Source: Candidatus Ribeiella danica (GTDB lineage: Bacteria; Chloroflexota; Chloroflexia; Chloroflexales; Roseiflexaceae). Taken from it: a stretch of 64,000 nt of DNA. Numbering within the stretch: the first letter of the stretch is position 1; the number at the start of each line of letters is the position of its first letter. The DNA is taken from positions 186,001 to 250,000 of the forward strand of contig JADKFS010000012.1 in assembly GCA_016717335.1 (NCBI GenBank), read 5' to 3'. This document shows, one piece after another, positions 1-7,638 of this stretch. Below the pieces are notes generated by a model that made no database searches, was not told where the DNA came from, and was given only the letters and a program-made list of their open reading frames with translations. The position numbers were made by a program, and so were the translations under genes.

Positions 1-2
1 TC

Positions 3-1013
3 GACGCGGTGCTCAGCGGCGCGGCCGACCCGATCCTGCTGATCGGCCCCGACGACCGGCTGCTGCTGGCCAACCGCGCGGCGCACGAGCGGCTCGGGCT
101 CGGCGACGAGGCGGCGCAGCAGCCGATCAGCCGGCTGATCCACGAGGCCGACCTGCTGTATGCCCTGAGCGGCCAGCGCAACGGCCACGGCCCCGCTGCG
201 CTCAACGAGGTCGTGATGGCGCGCGGCGAGACGTTCAGCGTCAGCGTGGCGCCGGTGCGCGGCGCCGACAACGAGCTGATCGGCCGGGTCACGGTGCTGC
301 AGGATATCACGGCGATCAAGGAGCTGGAGCGGCGCGAGCAGGAGCGGCTGCGCAGCGTCTTCCGCCGCTACGTCTCGCCCCAGGTGGTCGAGGAGGTGCT
401 GGCGGGCGGCGCCGACATCGGCGCGCCGGTCGAGCGCGACGTGGTGGTGATCTTCACCGACCTGCGCGGCTACACGGCGCTGACCGAGGGGATGCCGCCG
501 CGCGTGCTGGTCGAGCAGGTGCTCAACCGCTACTTCACCGCCATGACCGATGTGCTGTACCGCCACGGCGGCACGATCGACAAGTTCATGGGCGACGGGA
601 TCATCGGCGTGTTCGGCAGCCCGATCGCCCGCGAGGACGACGTGCAGCGCGCGCTGCTCGCGGCGGTGGACCTGCAGCGCGCGTTCGGCGAGCTGCGCCG
701 GCGCTGGCGGGCCGAGCTGGGCCGCGATATCGGCATGGGCATCGGGATCGAGTACGGCCGCGCGATCGTCGGCAATATCGGCTCGGATCAGCGGCTCGAC
801 TACACCCTGATCGGCGACGTGGTCAACACCGCCAGCCGGCTGATGGGCGTCGCGCAGGCCGGCCAGATCATCGTCTCCTACCACTTCGTCGACGCGCTCC
901 CGCGCGGCTGGAGCCCGCCCTGGCCGCTCCGGCCGATCGAGAAAGTCCACCTCAAGGGCAAGCAGGAGCCGCTGCTGATCTACGAGGTCGAGTACGAGGA
1001 GGCCGAGCGGTGA
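3..1013 (+). CDS. PAS-domain class III adenylate/guanylate cyclase (5' end outside window)
   Basis: The frame is open from the window edge, so the true start lies upstream; the first in-window ATG-like start is at 9. The visible part begins with a PAS-like segment (about residues 1-105, with the core PILLIGPDDRLLLANRAA), followed by a short coiled linker rich in Glu/Arg. A class III nucleotide cyclase domain follows (about 140-330), with metal-binding Asp residues in IFTDLRGYT and DKFMGDG and the catalytic end block YTLIGDVVNTASRL. The enzyme should make cAMP (the Lys in DKFMGD favours ATP) or cGMP from NTP in response to a signal sensed further N-terminal. There is no associated effector in the window. 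The domain assignment is firm; the nucleotide made and the signal are inferred or unknown. Confidence 0.9.
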   Translation, partial: DAVLSGAADPILLIGPDDRLLLANRAAHERLGLGDEAAQQPISRLIHEADLLYALSGQRNGHGPAALNEVVMARGETFSVSVAPVRGADNELIGRVTVLQDITAIKELERREQERLRSVFRRYVSPQVVEEVLAGGADIGAPVERDVVVIFTDLRGYTALTEGMPPRVLVEQVLNRYFTAMTDVLYRHGGTIDKFMGDGIIGVFGSPIAREDDVQRALLAAVDLQRAFGELRRRWRAELGRDIGMGIGIEYGRAIVGNIGSDQRLDYTLIGDVVNTASRLMGVAQAGQIIVSYHFVDALPRGWSPPWPLRPIEKVHLKGKQEPLLIYEVEYEEAER

Positions 1014-1285
1014 AGGATGAAGGATGAACGATGAACGTTGAACGTTGAACGTTGAACGTTGAACGTCACCTTGTCACCTTGTCACCTTGTCTCCTTGTCT
1101 CCTTGTCTCCTTGTCTCCTTGTCTCCTTGTCTCCTTGTCTCCTTGTCTCCTTGTCTCCTGGTCTCCTTGTCTCCTTGTCTCCTGGTCACCTTGTCACCTT
1201 GTCTCCTGGTCTCCTGGTCTCCTGGTCTCCTGGTCTCCTTGTCTCCTGGTCTCCTAACACGCGGCACGCGGCACGCGGCACGCGG
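1014..1285. repeat. Composite short-tandem-repeat array (GAACGTT, TTGTCTCC/TTGTCACC, GCACGCG words)
   Basis: Between the cyclase and WYL genes lie four blocks of tandem words: GAACGAT/GAACGTT heptamers (about 1022-1062), TTGTCACC octamers, TTGTCTCC/TGGTCTCC octamers (about 1085-1258), and GCACGCG heptamers (1259-1286) that run up to the WYL stop codon. All reading frames stay open through the octamers, which explains spurious ORFs here. Confidence 0.9.
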
Positions 1286-2236
1286 CTAGCGCTCGGCGAT
1301 GGCGGCGATCTCGGCGGCGAGCGCGCGCAGGGCGTCGCGCAGCTCGGGCGGCTGGCGCACGATCATCGGGAAGCCCAGGCCGGCCAGGAAGCGCGCGATC
1401 CAGTCGAGGTTCTGGGCGTGGCAGCGCAGCAGCACGCCCTCGGGCAGCTGATCGAGCGTGGCCATCGCCGCCGGCACCCGCTCGCGCGCCTGCTCCAGCG
1501 TAGTCTCGAGCAGCGCCTCGACCAGCCAGGCCCCCGGCGCGGTCGCGAGCGAGTGCACCACAAACCCCAGGCAGTCGAAGTCGTCTGGCCGCTCGAAGCC
1601 GCCCTCGCACAGCTCGGCCGCCAGCACCCGGTCGAGCCGGAACATGCGCAGCCCCGCGCGCAGGTGGCAGTAGCCGACCGCGAACCAGCGCCCGTCGTAG
1701 TAGACCACGCCATACGTATCGATCGCGCGCTCGGTCTCGCGGTCGCCCCAGGCACGGTAGCGCAATTGCACGCGCAGGCGGCGCTGCGCGGCCATGCTGA
1801 AGGTCAGCACCGTCGCGCTCGACGGCGCGCTGTAGAGCGACGGCCCGTCGAAGATCAGGGTCTGCTGGACGGCCTGGATGCGCGCGCGCAGCGTGGCCGG
1901 CATGACCCGCTCGACCTTGGCGAGCGCGCCCTCGACCGCCGGCGCCGCTGAGGCCAGCCCCAGCCGGCGCGCGGCCAGCAGCCCGACCGTGAGCGCCAGC
2001 GCCTCGTCCTCGCTGAACATCAGCGGCGGCAGCTTGAAGCCCGGCCGCAGCCGGTAGCCGCCGTCGCGCCCCAGCTCGGCCTCGATCGGAATGCCCATGT
2101 CCTGCAGCAGCAGGATGTAGCGCCGCACCGTGCGCGCGTCGACCTCCAGGCGCGCGGCCAGCTCCGGCCCGCTCAGCTTCTGGTGGGCCTGCAGCAGCTC
2201 CAGCACGGTCAGCACCCGCGCGGTCGGGTGGTACAT
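1286..2236 (-). CDS. WYL-domain HTH transcriptional regulator
   Basis: A 316-residue protein. The N-terminus (about 1-60) is a winged HTH of the HTH_11/DeoR type (LLQAHQKLSGPELAARLEV, then DARTVRRYI). The WYL domain follows around 125-215 (VVYYDGRWFAVGYCHL; the name-giving WYL triplet is WFA here) and then a WCX-like C-terminus. Such proteins are one-component regulators that bind a small ligand, nucleotide or ssDNA through the WYL domain. I chose the ATG at 2236 because AAAGGGA sits just upstream and the HTH begins immediately; the longer frame to 2371 would translate an intergenic hairpin element. It is transcribed convergently to the cyclase gene. The target is unknown. Confidence 0.88.
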   Translation of the reverse strand: MYHPTARVLTVLELLQAHQKLSGPELAARLEVDARTVRRYILLLQDMGIPIEAELGRDGGYRLRPGFKLPPLMFSEDEALALTVGLLAARRLGLASAAPAVEGALAKVERVMPATLRARIQAVQQTLIFDGPSLYSAPSSATVLTFSMAAQRRLRVQLRYRAWGDRETERAIDTYGVVYYDGRWFAVGYCHLRAGLRMFRLDRVLAAELCEGGFERPDDFDCLGFVVHSLATAPGAWLVEALLETTLEQARERVPAAMATLDQLPEGVLLRCHAQNLDWIARFLAGLGFPMIVRQPPELRDALRALAAEIAAIAER

Positions 2237-2595
2237 CACATTCCCTTTATAATGCACCCCACCCCCTGCCCGCTCCCCTGGAAGGGAAGGGGGTATCGCT
2301 TTTGCCCACAAAAGATCTGCCCCCGCTCCCCGCTGGGGAGCGGGGGGCAGGGGGGTGAGGGGGGTACACACGAAACCACCGGGATTATAGCCGCATTGGG
2401 CACGATCCTCAAGTAACAGGGCGCCTGGAGCGCGTCGGGCTCAAGCCCTGGCTCGTGATACGAAGCCCGCTGCCGCGGGCTGGCGTGGAAAGAATGCCCG
2501 CAGTGGTTCCGCTCCCCCCTACCCCTGAGATGGGGGATTCGTGGTGGTGCCGTGGTGCGCTGCAGAGCAGCGCACCACGGCACCACAGGACACAC
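2237..2595. repeat. Intergenic hairpin cluster
   Basis: No gene is seen here. There are three inverted repeats: 2320-2346 (12-bp G/C arms, 3-nt loop), a REP-like 24-mer at 2459-2482 whose exact reverse complement recurs at 62110-62133, and a perfect 20-bp-arm hairpin at 2544-2586 with loop AGA. The last belongs to the same family as the hairpin at 52242-52282: both are preceded by GGGGGATTCG and followed by GGACACACC. Confidence 0.85.
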
Positions 2596-3558
2596 CTACG
2601 CCGAAACGATCCCAAGCCGCTGGAGCGCCTGCGGCTGCTGGGCCAGCGCGATGCGCGCGATCGCCATAAAATCGCGCATCCAGAGGTCGAGCGACTGGAA
2701 TGCCAGGTCGCGCGCCGCGATGGCCTCGCGGGCAGTGGCCACATGCTTCTGGTGCGTGCTATGGAAGGCCAGCACCGACTCGACCAGGCGCTGCCCGTCC
2801 TCGAGCTGCGGCCGAGTCACGCCGTAGCGCTCCATGGCCTCGACGATGCCGGCGTTGCGCAGCGCGTTGAGGTAGAACTGCTGCGCCTGGAGCAGCCAGC
2901 CGGCCCGCTGGCGCTCGCGCGCGCCGATGTCCAGCTTTGCGGCTGCGGCGGCATCGCCGCGCAGCGCTACGCGCGCCGTGGCGACGTGCGCCGTAAAGAC
3001 GGCCTTTGCGTCGGCGAGCGCGGCCTCCGAGGCGCGCCTGGCGCCGAGCCGGTCGCCCGCGCGATCGCGCCGCACGGCGTAGAGCTCGCGGGCCTGCGCG
3101 ACCAGATTCTGGCCCTCCTTCAGGGCCGCCTCGCCATAGCCCCGAGCCGCCAGCGTCTCCAGCAGCGCCGGGTCGCTCAGGGCGGCCTCGATCGCCGCCT
3201 GCGCGACCAGCAGCCGGCGGGCCATGCTCATCGAAGTGTAGTAGCTCACTCGTCTTAGCCGGCCCGATCGCTGGATCGGCGGCGCGCCGGCTCCCGGGCG
3301 CTGCGGCGAACCCTCTGCGCGCTGCGGCGAACCCTCTGCGCGCTGCGGCGAGCCCTCTGCGCGCTGCGGCAGACTCCCTGCAGCCTGCGGCGAGCCCTCT
3401 GCGCGCTGCGGCGAACCCTCTGCGCGCTGCGGCGGACTCCCTGCGGCCTGCGGCGGACCCTCTGCGCGCTGCGGCGGACCCTCTGCGCGCTGCGGCGGAC
3501 CTCCTGCGGCCTGCGGCGGCTCTTCCACCGGCCGCGCTGACTTGCCATTTCGGTGCAT
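2596..3558 (-). CDS. Helical protein of unknown function with repetitive N-terminal tail
   Basis: A 320-residue protein not assigned to a named family. Residues about 10-88 are tandem heptapeptides of the PQRAEGS/PQAAGGP kind, encoded by 21-bp DNA repeats and probably disordered. Residues about 105-320 are almost wholly alpha-helical and Ala-rich (ARRLLVAQAAIEAALSD, DFMAIARIALAQQPQALQRL), suggesting a helical bundle that may be structural or protein-binding. The ATG at 3558 is preceded by GGAG at good spacing. All three frames are open through the 21-bp repeats, but only this frame continues into the conserved-looking helical part. The tail length probably varies between strains by slippage. 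Confidence 0.72.
   Translation of the reverse strand: MHRNGKSARPVEEPPQAAGGPPQRAEGPPQRAEGPPQAAGSPPQRAEGSPQRAEGSPQAAGSLPQRAEGSPQRAEGSPQRAEGSPQRPGAGAPPIQRSGRLRRVSYYTSMSMARRLLVAQAAIEAALSDPALLETLAARGYGEAALKEGQNLVAQARELYAVRRDRAGDRLGARRASEAALADAKAVFTAHVATARVALRGDAAAAAKLDIGARERQRAGWLLQAQQFYLNALRNAGIVEAMERYGVTRPQLEDGQRLVESVLAFHSTHQKHVATAREAIAARDLAFQSLDLWMRDFMAIARIALAQQPQALQRLGIVSA
3298..3531. repeat. 21-bp tandem repeat inside the helical-protein gene
   Basis: About ten imperfect copies of a 21-bp unit (core CTCTGCGCGCTGCGGCG). Because 21 is a multiple of 3, copy-number changes keep the frame and add or remove seven residues. Confidence 0.9.
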
Positions 3559-3735
3559 GGTGGTTTCTCCTATTCGCTACTGCGCCTGTGCCGCCGGTCA
3601 CGTGGAGACTGACGGCATCGGCACTATTTGAGGTATGCACCGCCAAGCCCGCGGCGCGGAAATGGTTCTGGCGCGCGAGTTATTATTCTGTATAGAAACC
3701 GCAATCATATATGTCATTTTATTGCGGTGCCCGGC

Positions 3736-4130
3736 TTCTGCCGGGGCGCTGCGCCCCCGGCCCCCCGCCTTCATCTTGTCATCTTGTCATCTTGTCATCT
3801 TGTCTTCTTGTCTCCTTGTCTCCTTGTCTCCTTGTCTCCTTGTCTCCTTGTCTCCTTGTCTCCTTGTCTCCTTGTCTCCGGGGCGCTGCGCCCCCGGCCC
3901 CCCGCCCGGGGGAACCCACGCCGGTTCCTTTGGCTGCGCCAGCCGTCTTTCCGGGTGCCCCCTCACCTTGTCTCCTTGTCTCCTTGTCTCCTTGTCTCCT
4001 TGTCTCCTTGTCTCCTTGTCTCCTTGTCTCCTTGTCTCCTTGTCTCCTTGTCTCCTTGTCTCCGGGGCGCTGCGCCCCCGGCCCCCCGCCCGGGGGAACC
4101 CACGCCGGTTCCCCCGGCCCCCCTCCGGCA
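3736..4130. repeat. TTGTCTCC octamer arrays alternating with GC palindrome modules
   Basis: Octamer arrays occupy about 3774-3877 and 3964-4062. Each is bracketed by a module that begins GGGGCGCTGCGCCCCCGG and ends in CCACGCCGGTTCC (about 3877-3935 and 4062-4115; a partial copy at 3740-3768). The same GC module recurs twice at 59438-59525. No gene: reading frames here are open in all directions only because the repeat lacks stops. Confidence 0.9.
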
Positions 4131-4336
4131 AGTGATGCTGTACCAGCTCCAAGCATCGTGGCACATGCCCGGCAATATTCCCAGCGGGGCGGGTGGAACG
4201 GGCTGCGTCTGGATGGGGCGTTTTGATTCAGCGGGTTGTCTCCCGCCGTGCCTGGATTCAGCCGGGCATGGGCCAGCGGGTTTATCGCCGAGGTTGCATC
4301 ATTTGCAGGGGGTCTGGGGGCGGGCTCCGCCCCCAG

Positions 4337-4943
4337 TGGGGGGTGTGGGGGGCGAAGCCCGCCCACAAAGACACGCACGCTGTCGCCAGGATGCGGATCG
4401 GGGGCACGGGCGCAGCCCACAAGCAGTGGGGGGTGTGGGGGGCGAAGCCCGCCCACAAAGACACGCACGCTGTCGCCAGGATGCGGATCGGGGGCACGGG
4501 CGCAGCGCGGGGGGGTGGGGGCGAAGCGCCACGGCACGCTGTCGCCAGGATGCGGACGGGGCACGGGCGCAGCCAGGGGGGGGGGGGCGAGCGGGGGGGT
4601 GGGGCAGGGCGCAGCCACAAGCAGTGGGGTGGGGGGCGAAGCCCGCCCACAAAGACACGCACGCTGTCGCCAGGATGCGGATCGGGGGCACGGGCGCAGC
4701 CCACAAGCAGTGGGGGGTGTGGGGGGCGAAGCCCGCCCACAAAGACACGCACGCTGTCGCCAGGATGCGGATCGGGGGCACGGGCGCAGCCCACAAGCAG
4801 CGGGGGTGTGGGGGTGCAGCCCGCCCACAAAGAACGCACACTGTCGCCAGGATGCGGATCGGGGGGCACGGGCGCGCAGCCCAAGAGCAGCGGGGGCGTG
4901 GGGGGCGCAGCCCGCCCACAGGCAGGCACGCTGCCGGCGCGAC
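4337..4943. repeat. 90-bp minisatellite, about seven copies, some degenerate
   Basis: The marker GGCGAAGCCCGCCCACAAAG occurs at 4351, 4441, 4635 and 4725, giving a period of exactly 90 bp. Further degenerate copies lie near 4815 and 4905, and a damaged stretch at 4510-4625. Each unit also holds the block CTGTCGCCAGGATGCGGATC. The copies are contiguous with no unique spacers, so this is not a CRISPR array. It ends at the stop codon of the Mrr-type gene. Confidence 0.92.
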
Positions 4944-6137
4944 TTAGCGTGGGCGATTGTAGTAGTACTCTAGCTGCTCGTCGGCGCTGCGCTCGACATC
5001 GAGCAGCTCCCAGAAGCGCAGATCGCCCCAGAGCTGCGGCGCGAAGCGGACGATGCCCTCGTCCGGCAGGTGTTCGAGGAAGCCCTTGATCAGGAAGCGC
5101 TCCAGGGGGTGCTTGACGATCAGCTGGCGGAGCTGGGTGTCGCTCACGGCCAGCGGATCGGAGGGGTCGGGCGGCCCGAACTCCACCGGCAGGCCGGCGC
5201 GCCGGCGCGCCACGTAGAAGGCGCGGAACGCCTCGGCCAGCGCGTCCAGGCGGGCCTCGCCATCGCGATTCACTATCTCTAGGAGCGCCTTGAGCAGCAC
5301 GGGCTTGTAGGACTTGGTCATGTTGCGGCTGCGGGCGAAGTCGAGGAACTCCTGGCGCCACGCGTCGGGGCTGGCCGGGCGCGCCTTGCCGAGCAGCTCG
5401 GCGCGAATGACCTCGACTCGATCGCGGCGGAAGAACAGGCCGCCCTGCGCGGCTAGGCGCGGCTGATCGGGCCGCAGCCGGCCCTGCTCGATCCGCCGCC
5501 GCAGCACCGCAGCGTCGACTCGCAGCGCGTGGCTCAGCGCGCGCAGAGAGATCAGGTCGTCCTCACGCCGCGCCACGCCCTCGGCCCCAGCGCCCGCCCC
5601 TACGCGATACGCCTCTGGGCGCTCTTCCAGGCGGCCCGGCCGGGCGGACGCCTGCGCCTCGAACTCGCCGAAGTACTGCTCGTCGATCGCGCTCGCCGCG
5701 CCGTCCAGATCCGCCACGCCCAGGCGGTGCCGCAGCATCAGCGCCACAACCTGGTCGCCGTCCACGGTGGCGACGCGCGGAACGCCGGCGGTCGCCTTCA
5801 GCGTGGCCTGCCGCGTGTAGCCCGCGGTCGTGATGAACATACCTTGCGAAAATTGGCCGCTCAGCGCGCCGATGAAGCGGTCGATGTCGGAGCGCTGCAC
5901 GTTGCTGCGGTAGCGCTTCACCTGGACGCCGATCGGGATGCTGATCAGCGCGGCGCTCGTCTCCAGGCTGCAGACGGCGTCGATCCCGCCGTCGCCGCTG
6001 TAGCGCGTGACGGAGACGCCGCTCAGGCCCATGAACTCAAGCAGATCGCCCGCGAACAGCTCGAAGGCCCGCGGCGGCAGCGCGAGCAGCCGGTCCTTGA
6101 TCCGGCGGCGGAGGTCGGGGTTGCTGGGTAGCGGCAT
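4944..6137 (-). CDS. Mrr-like restriction endonuclease, three-part protein
   Basis: A 397-residue protein. Residues about 15-140 form an Mrr/PD-(D/E)xK nuclease domain with the motif GGID (50-53) and QVKR (72-75), as in Mrr-type enzymes that cut modified or foreign DNA. A middle section (about 170-245) has an HTH-like look (LSHALRVDAAVLRRRI). The C-terminus (from about 265) contains SYKPVLLKALLE, a segment I associate with C-termini of some defence helicases. It lies about 114 bp downstream of the small XRE gene on the same strand, so the two are probably co-transcribed. No strong Shine-Dalgarno is visible. It may be a type IV-like enzyme acting beside the PT system, or an independent restriction gene. 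Confidence 0.82.
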   Translation of the reverse strand: MPLPSNPDLRRRIKDRLLALPPRAFELFAGDLLEFMGLSGVSVTRYSGDGGIDAVCSLETSAALISIPIGVQVKRYRSNVQRSDIDRFIGALSGQFSQGMFITTAGYTRQATLKATAGVPRVATVDGDQVVALMLRHRLGVADLDGAASAIDEQYFGEFEAQASARPGRLEERPEAYRVGAGAGAEGVARREDDLISLRALSHALRVDAAVLRRRIEQGRLRPDQPRLAAQGGLFFRRDRVEVIRAELLGKARPASPDAWRQEFLDFARSRNMTKSYKPVLLKALLEIVNRDGEARLDALAEAFRAFYVARRRAGLPVEFGPPDPSDPLAVSDTQLRQLIVKHPLERFLIKGFLEHLPDEGIVRFAPQLWGDLRFWELLDVERSADEQLEYYYNRPR

Positions 6138-6251
6138 ACAGTGACAAAGTGAGCAGGTGACCGGGTGACACGGTGAGAGGGCCAGGCTCTGCCACCCTCT
6201 CGCCTCGTCGCCTTGTCATCGATGAGCCAGATCAATCTGTCCGAAAAAGCC

Positions 6252-6536
6252 TTATGGATTACGTCCTATGCCGAGCAGCAGCCAGTCGAACGGCACGTCG
6301 AGAATGGCGCGCAGCGCGATCAGCTCCGCCGCGTTTGGCAGCGTCTCGCCGTTCTCGATTCGGCTGTACTGCGTCCGGCTGATGTACACCTGTTCGAGCT
6401 CCATCCGCACTCGTAGCTGCTCCTGCGTTAGATCGAGCTCGACGCGGCGCACGCGCACACGAGCGCCGATCGCTCGTGCGAGCTCGCGCTGAGTGCTCAG
6501 GTATTCCTCTGGAAGATCTTGCATCCGCTTGGGCAT
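6252..6536 (-). CDS. Small XRE-family HTH regulator, likely controller of the defence island
   Basis: A 94-residue protein consisting mainly of one helix-turn-helix domain (about 28-85; LTQEQLRVRMELEQVYIS then RTQYSRIENGETLP). It resembles controller (C) proteins of restriction-modification systems and phage-type repressors in size. Possible starts are 6563, 6536 and 6524; 6536 is chosen for MPKRM and a compact domain, but the choice is uncertain. It is divergent from sspB, with two palindromic sites in between, and precedes the Mrr-type gene. By inference it represses or times both divergent units. Confidence 0.82.
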   Translation of the reverse strand: MPKRMQDLPEEYLSTQRELARAIGARVRVRRVELDLTQEQLRVRMELEQVYISRTQYSRIENGETLPNAAELIALRAILDVPFDWLLLGIGRNP

Positions 6537-6579
6537 AGGCGCTCCAAGCGGAGCATCGCACAAATAAAGAAGTCATAGT

Positions 6580-6591
6580 CCCATAGATGGA
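6580..6591. promoter_or_regulatory. Candidate XRE operator, left copy
   Basis: CCCATAGATGGA is an imperfect palindrome (one mismatch to CCCATAGATGGG), followed by AATTA. It lies just upstream of the XRE gene starts. Confidence 0.6.
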
Positions 6592-6639
6592 ATTAATGAC
6601 ATCAAATCGTATTGATCCGATGAGTGATCAAAGATTCAT

Positions 6640-6651
6640 CCCATAGATGGG
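6640..6651. promoter_or_regulatory. Candidate XRE operator, right copy
   Basis: CCCATAGATGGG is a perfect palindrome followed by AATTA, exactly 60 bp from the left copy. It covers the expected -35 zone of the putative sspB promoter, so binding there should block sspB transcription. Confidence 0.62.
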
Positions 6652-6661
6652 AATTATGGTG

Positions 6662-6667
6662 TACAAT
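6662..6667 (+). promoter_or_regulatory. Putative -10 element of the ssp operon
   Basis: TACAAT lies 35 bp before the sspB ATG, with no good -35 hexamer (the zone is occupied by the right palindrome). This fits a promoter that is controlled by the XRE protein. Confidence 0.45.
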
Positions 6668-6702
6668 GTAGCGCATATGCCAGCTTTGATGGATAGAATC
6701 CT

Positions 6703-7638
6703 ATGGCTCCGACAAGCCTCAACGCGCCCCTGCTCACTTTCAGCGGTCACGAGACCTTCGTCTTGCGCAGCAACTGGCTTAAGAAAGCCTACGACCTGCT
6801 GCAGGAGCTCCCCGACCTCTTCTTTCTGGAGGACGCTTTTGTTCGCCTCGGGGTGGGCAAGAACATGGCCCTGTCGATCCGCTTCTGGGGGCGGGCCTGC
6901 AACGTCTTCGAGCCATTACAGGGCGGCGTGGGGCACCGGGCCACCTGGCTCGGCACGGCGCTTTTCGACGACGCGCACGGTTGGGACCCGTTTCTGGTCA
7001 CGCCCACGAGTCGCTGGCTGCTCCACTGGCAGATCGTCTCGCGCCCCGAGGCGGCCTTCACGTGGTACTACACGTTCAACATGCTCCGGCGCGGCGAGTT
7101 CAGCGCGCCCCAGCTGGCTCAGCAGATCGTCCAGACCGTCGCGCAGCTTGGCGGCAAGCCGCCGTCGCCCGCGACGATCGGCCGCGATATCGACTGTATG
7201 CTGCGCTGCTACCTGCGCCCCGACACCACGCAGACCGGCCCGGCCGTCGAGGACGCGCTGCACTGCCCGCTCCACGAGCTCGACCTGATTCAATCGCTGC
7301 CCGGCCAGGCCGCCTACCGCCTGGTCAGCGGCGCGCGCGCCGACCTGCCCGATCAGCTGGTGGTATTCGCCGCGCTCCAGCAGGCCCGCGCCCTCGGGCG
7401 GGTCACCGTCGCCTTCAACGAGCTGGCCTACGGCGAGCGCTCGCCGGGGCGCCTGTTCCGCCTCGACGAGGACGCGCTGCTGTCGCGCCTGCTGCACTTC
7501 GAGACTGCCAGCCGCGGCGGCGCCGGCTACTCCGAGACCGGCGGCATCCGCCAGGTCGCCTGGCGCGCGCTGGACGACGCGTCGCTCGACCGGATGCTGC
7601 TCGATGACGCCTTTGCCCAGGAGCGCCACTATGCCTGA
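6703..7638 (+). CDS. sspB: DUF4007-family protein, SspB-like component of DNA phosphorothioation
   Basis: A 311-residue protein that opens with LTFSGHETFVLRSNWLKKAY, then GVGKNMALSIRFWG, typical of DUF4007 proteins. In the single-strand PT pathway SspB is the DUF4007-type partner reported to nick DNA so that sulphur can be placed in the backbone by SspC and SspD. It is the first gene of the rightward operon and overlaps sspC by 8 bases. The family call rests on the N-terminal motif and on the following PP-loop enzyme gene. The nickase role is taken from the known system, since I cannot identify catalytic residues here. Confidence 0.78.
   Translation: MAPTSLNAPLLTFSGHETFVLRSNWLKKAYDLLQELPDLFFLEDAFVRLGVGKNMALSIRFWGRACNVFEPLQGGVGHRATWLGTALFDDAHGWDPFLVTPTSRWLLHWQIVSRPEAAFTWYYTFNMLRRGEFSAPQLAQQIVQTVAQLGGKPPSPATIGRDIDCMLRCYLRPDTTQTGPAVEDALHCPLHELDLIQSLPGQAAYRLVSGARADLPDQLVVFAALQQARALGRVTVAFNELAYGERSPGRLFRLDEDALLSRLLHFETASRGGAGYSETGGIRQVAWRALDDASLDRMLLDDAFAQERHYA

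Noticed and set aside
4337..4943. Possible CRISPR array (regular 90-bp units)
   Set aside because: Units are contiguous and nearly identical over their full length with no unique spacers, and there are no cas genes.
3628..4947. Several long open frames on both strands
   Set aside because: They are open only because the TTGTCTCC octamers and the 90-bp repeat lack stops in all frames; the products are repeats such as LVSLSPCL with no domain.
6647..7288. Alternative frame at the start of sspB
   Set aside because: Arg/Ser-rich shadow; the DUF4007 frame from 6703 has the family motif.
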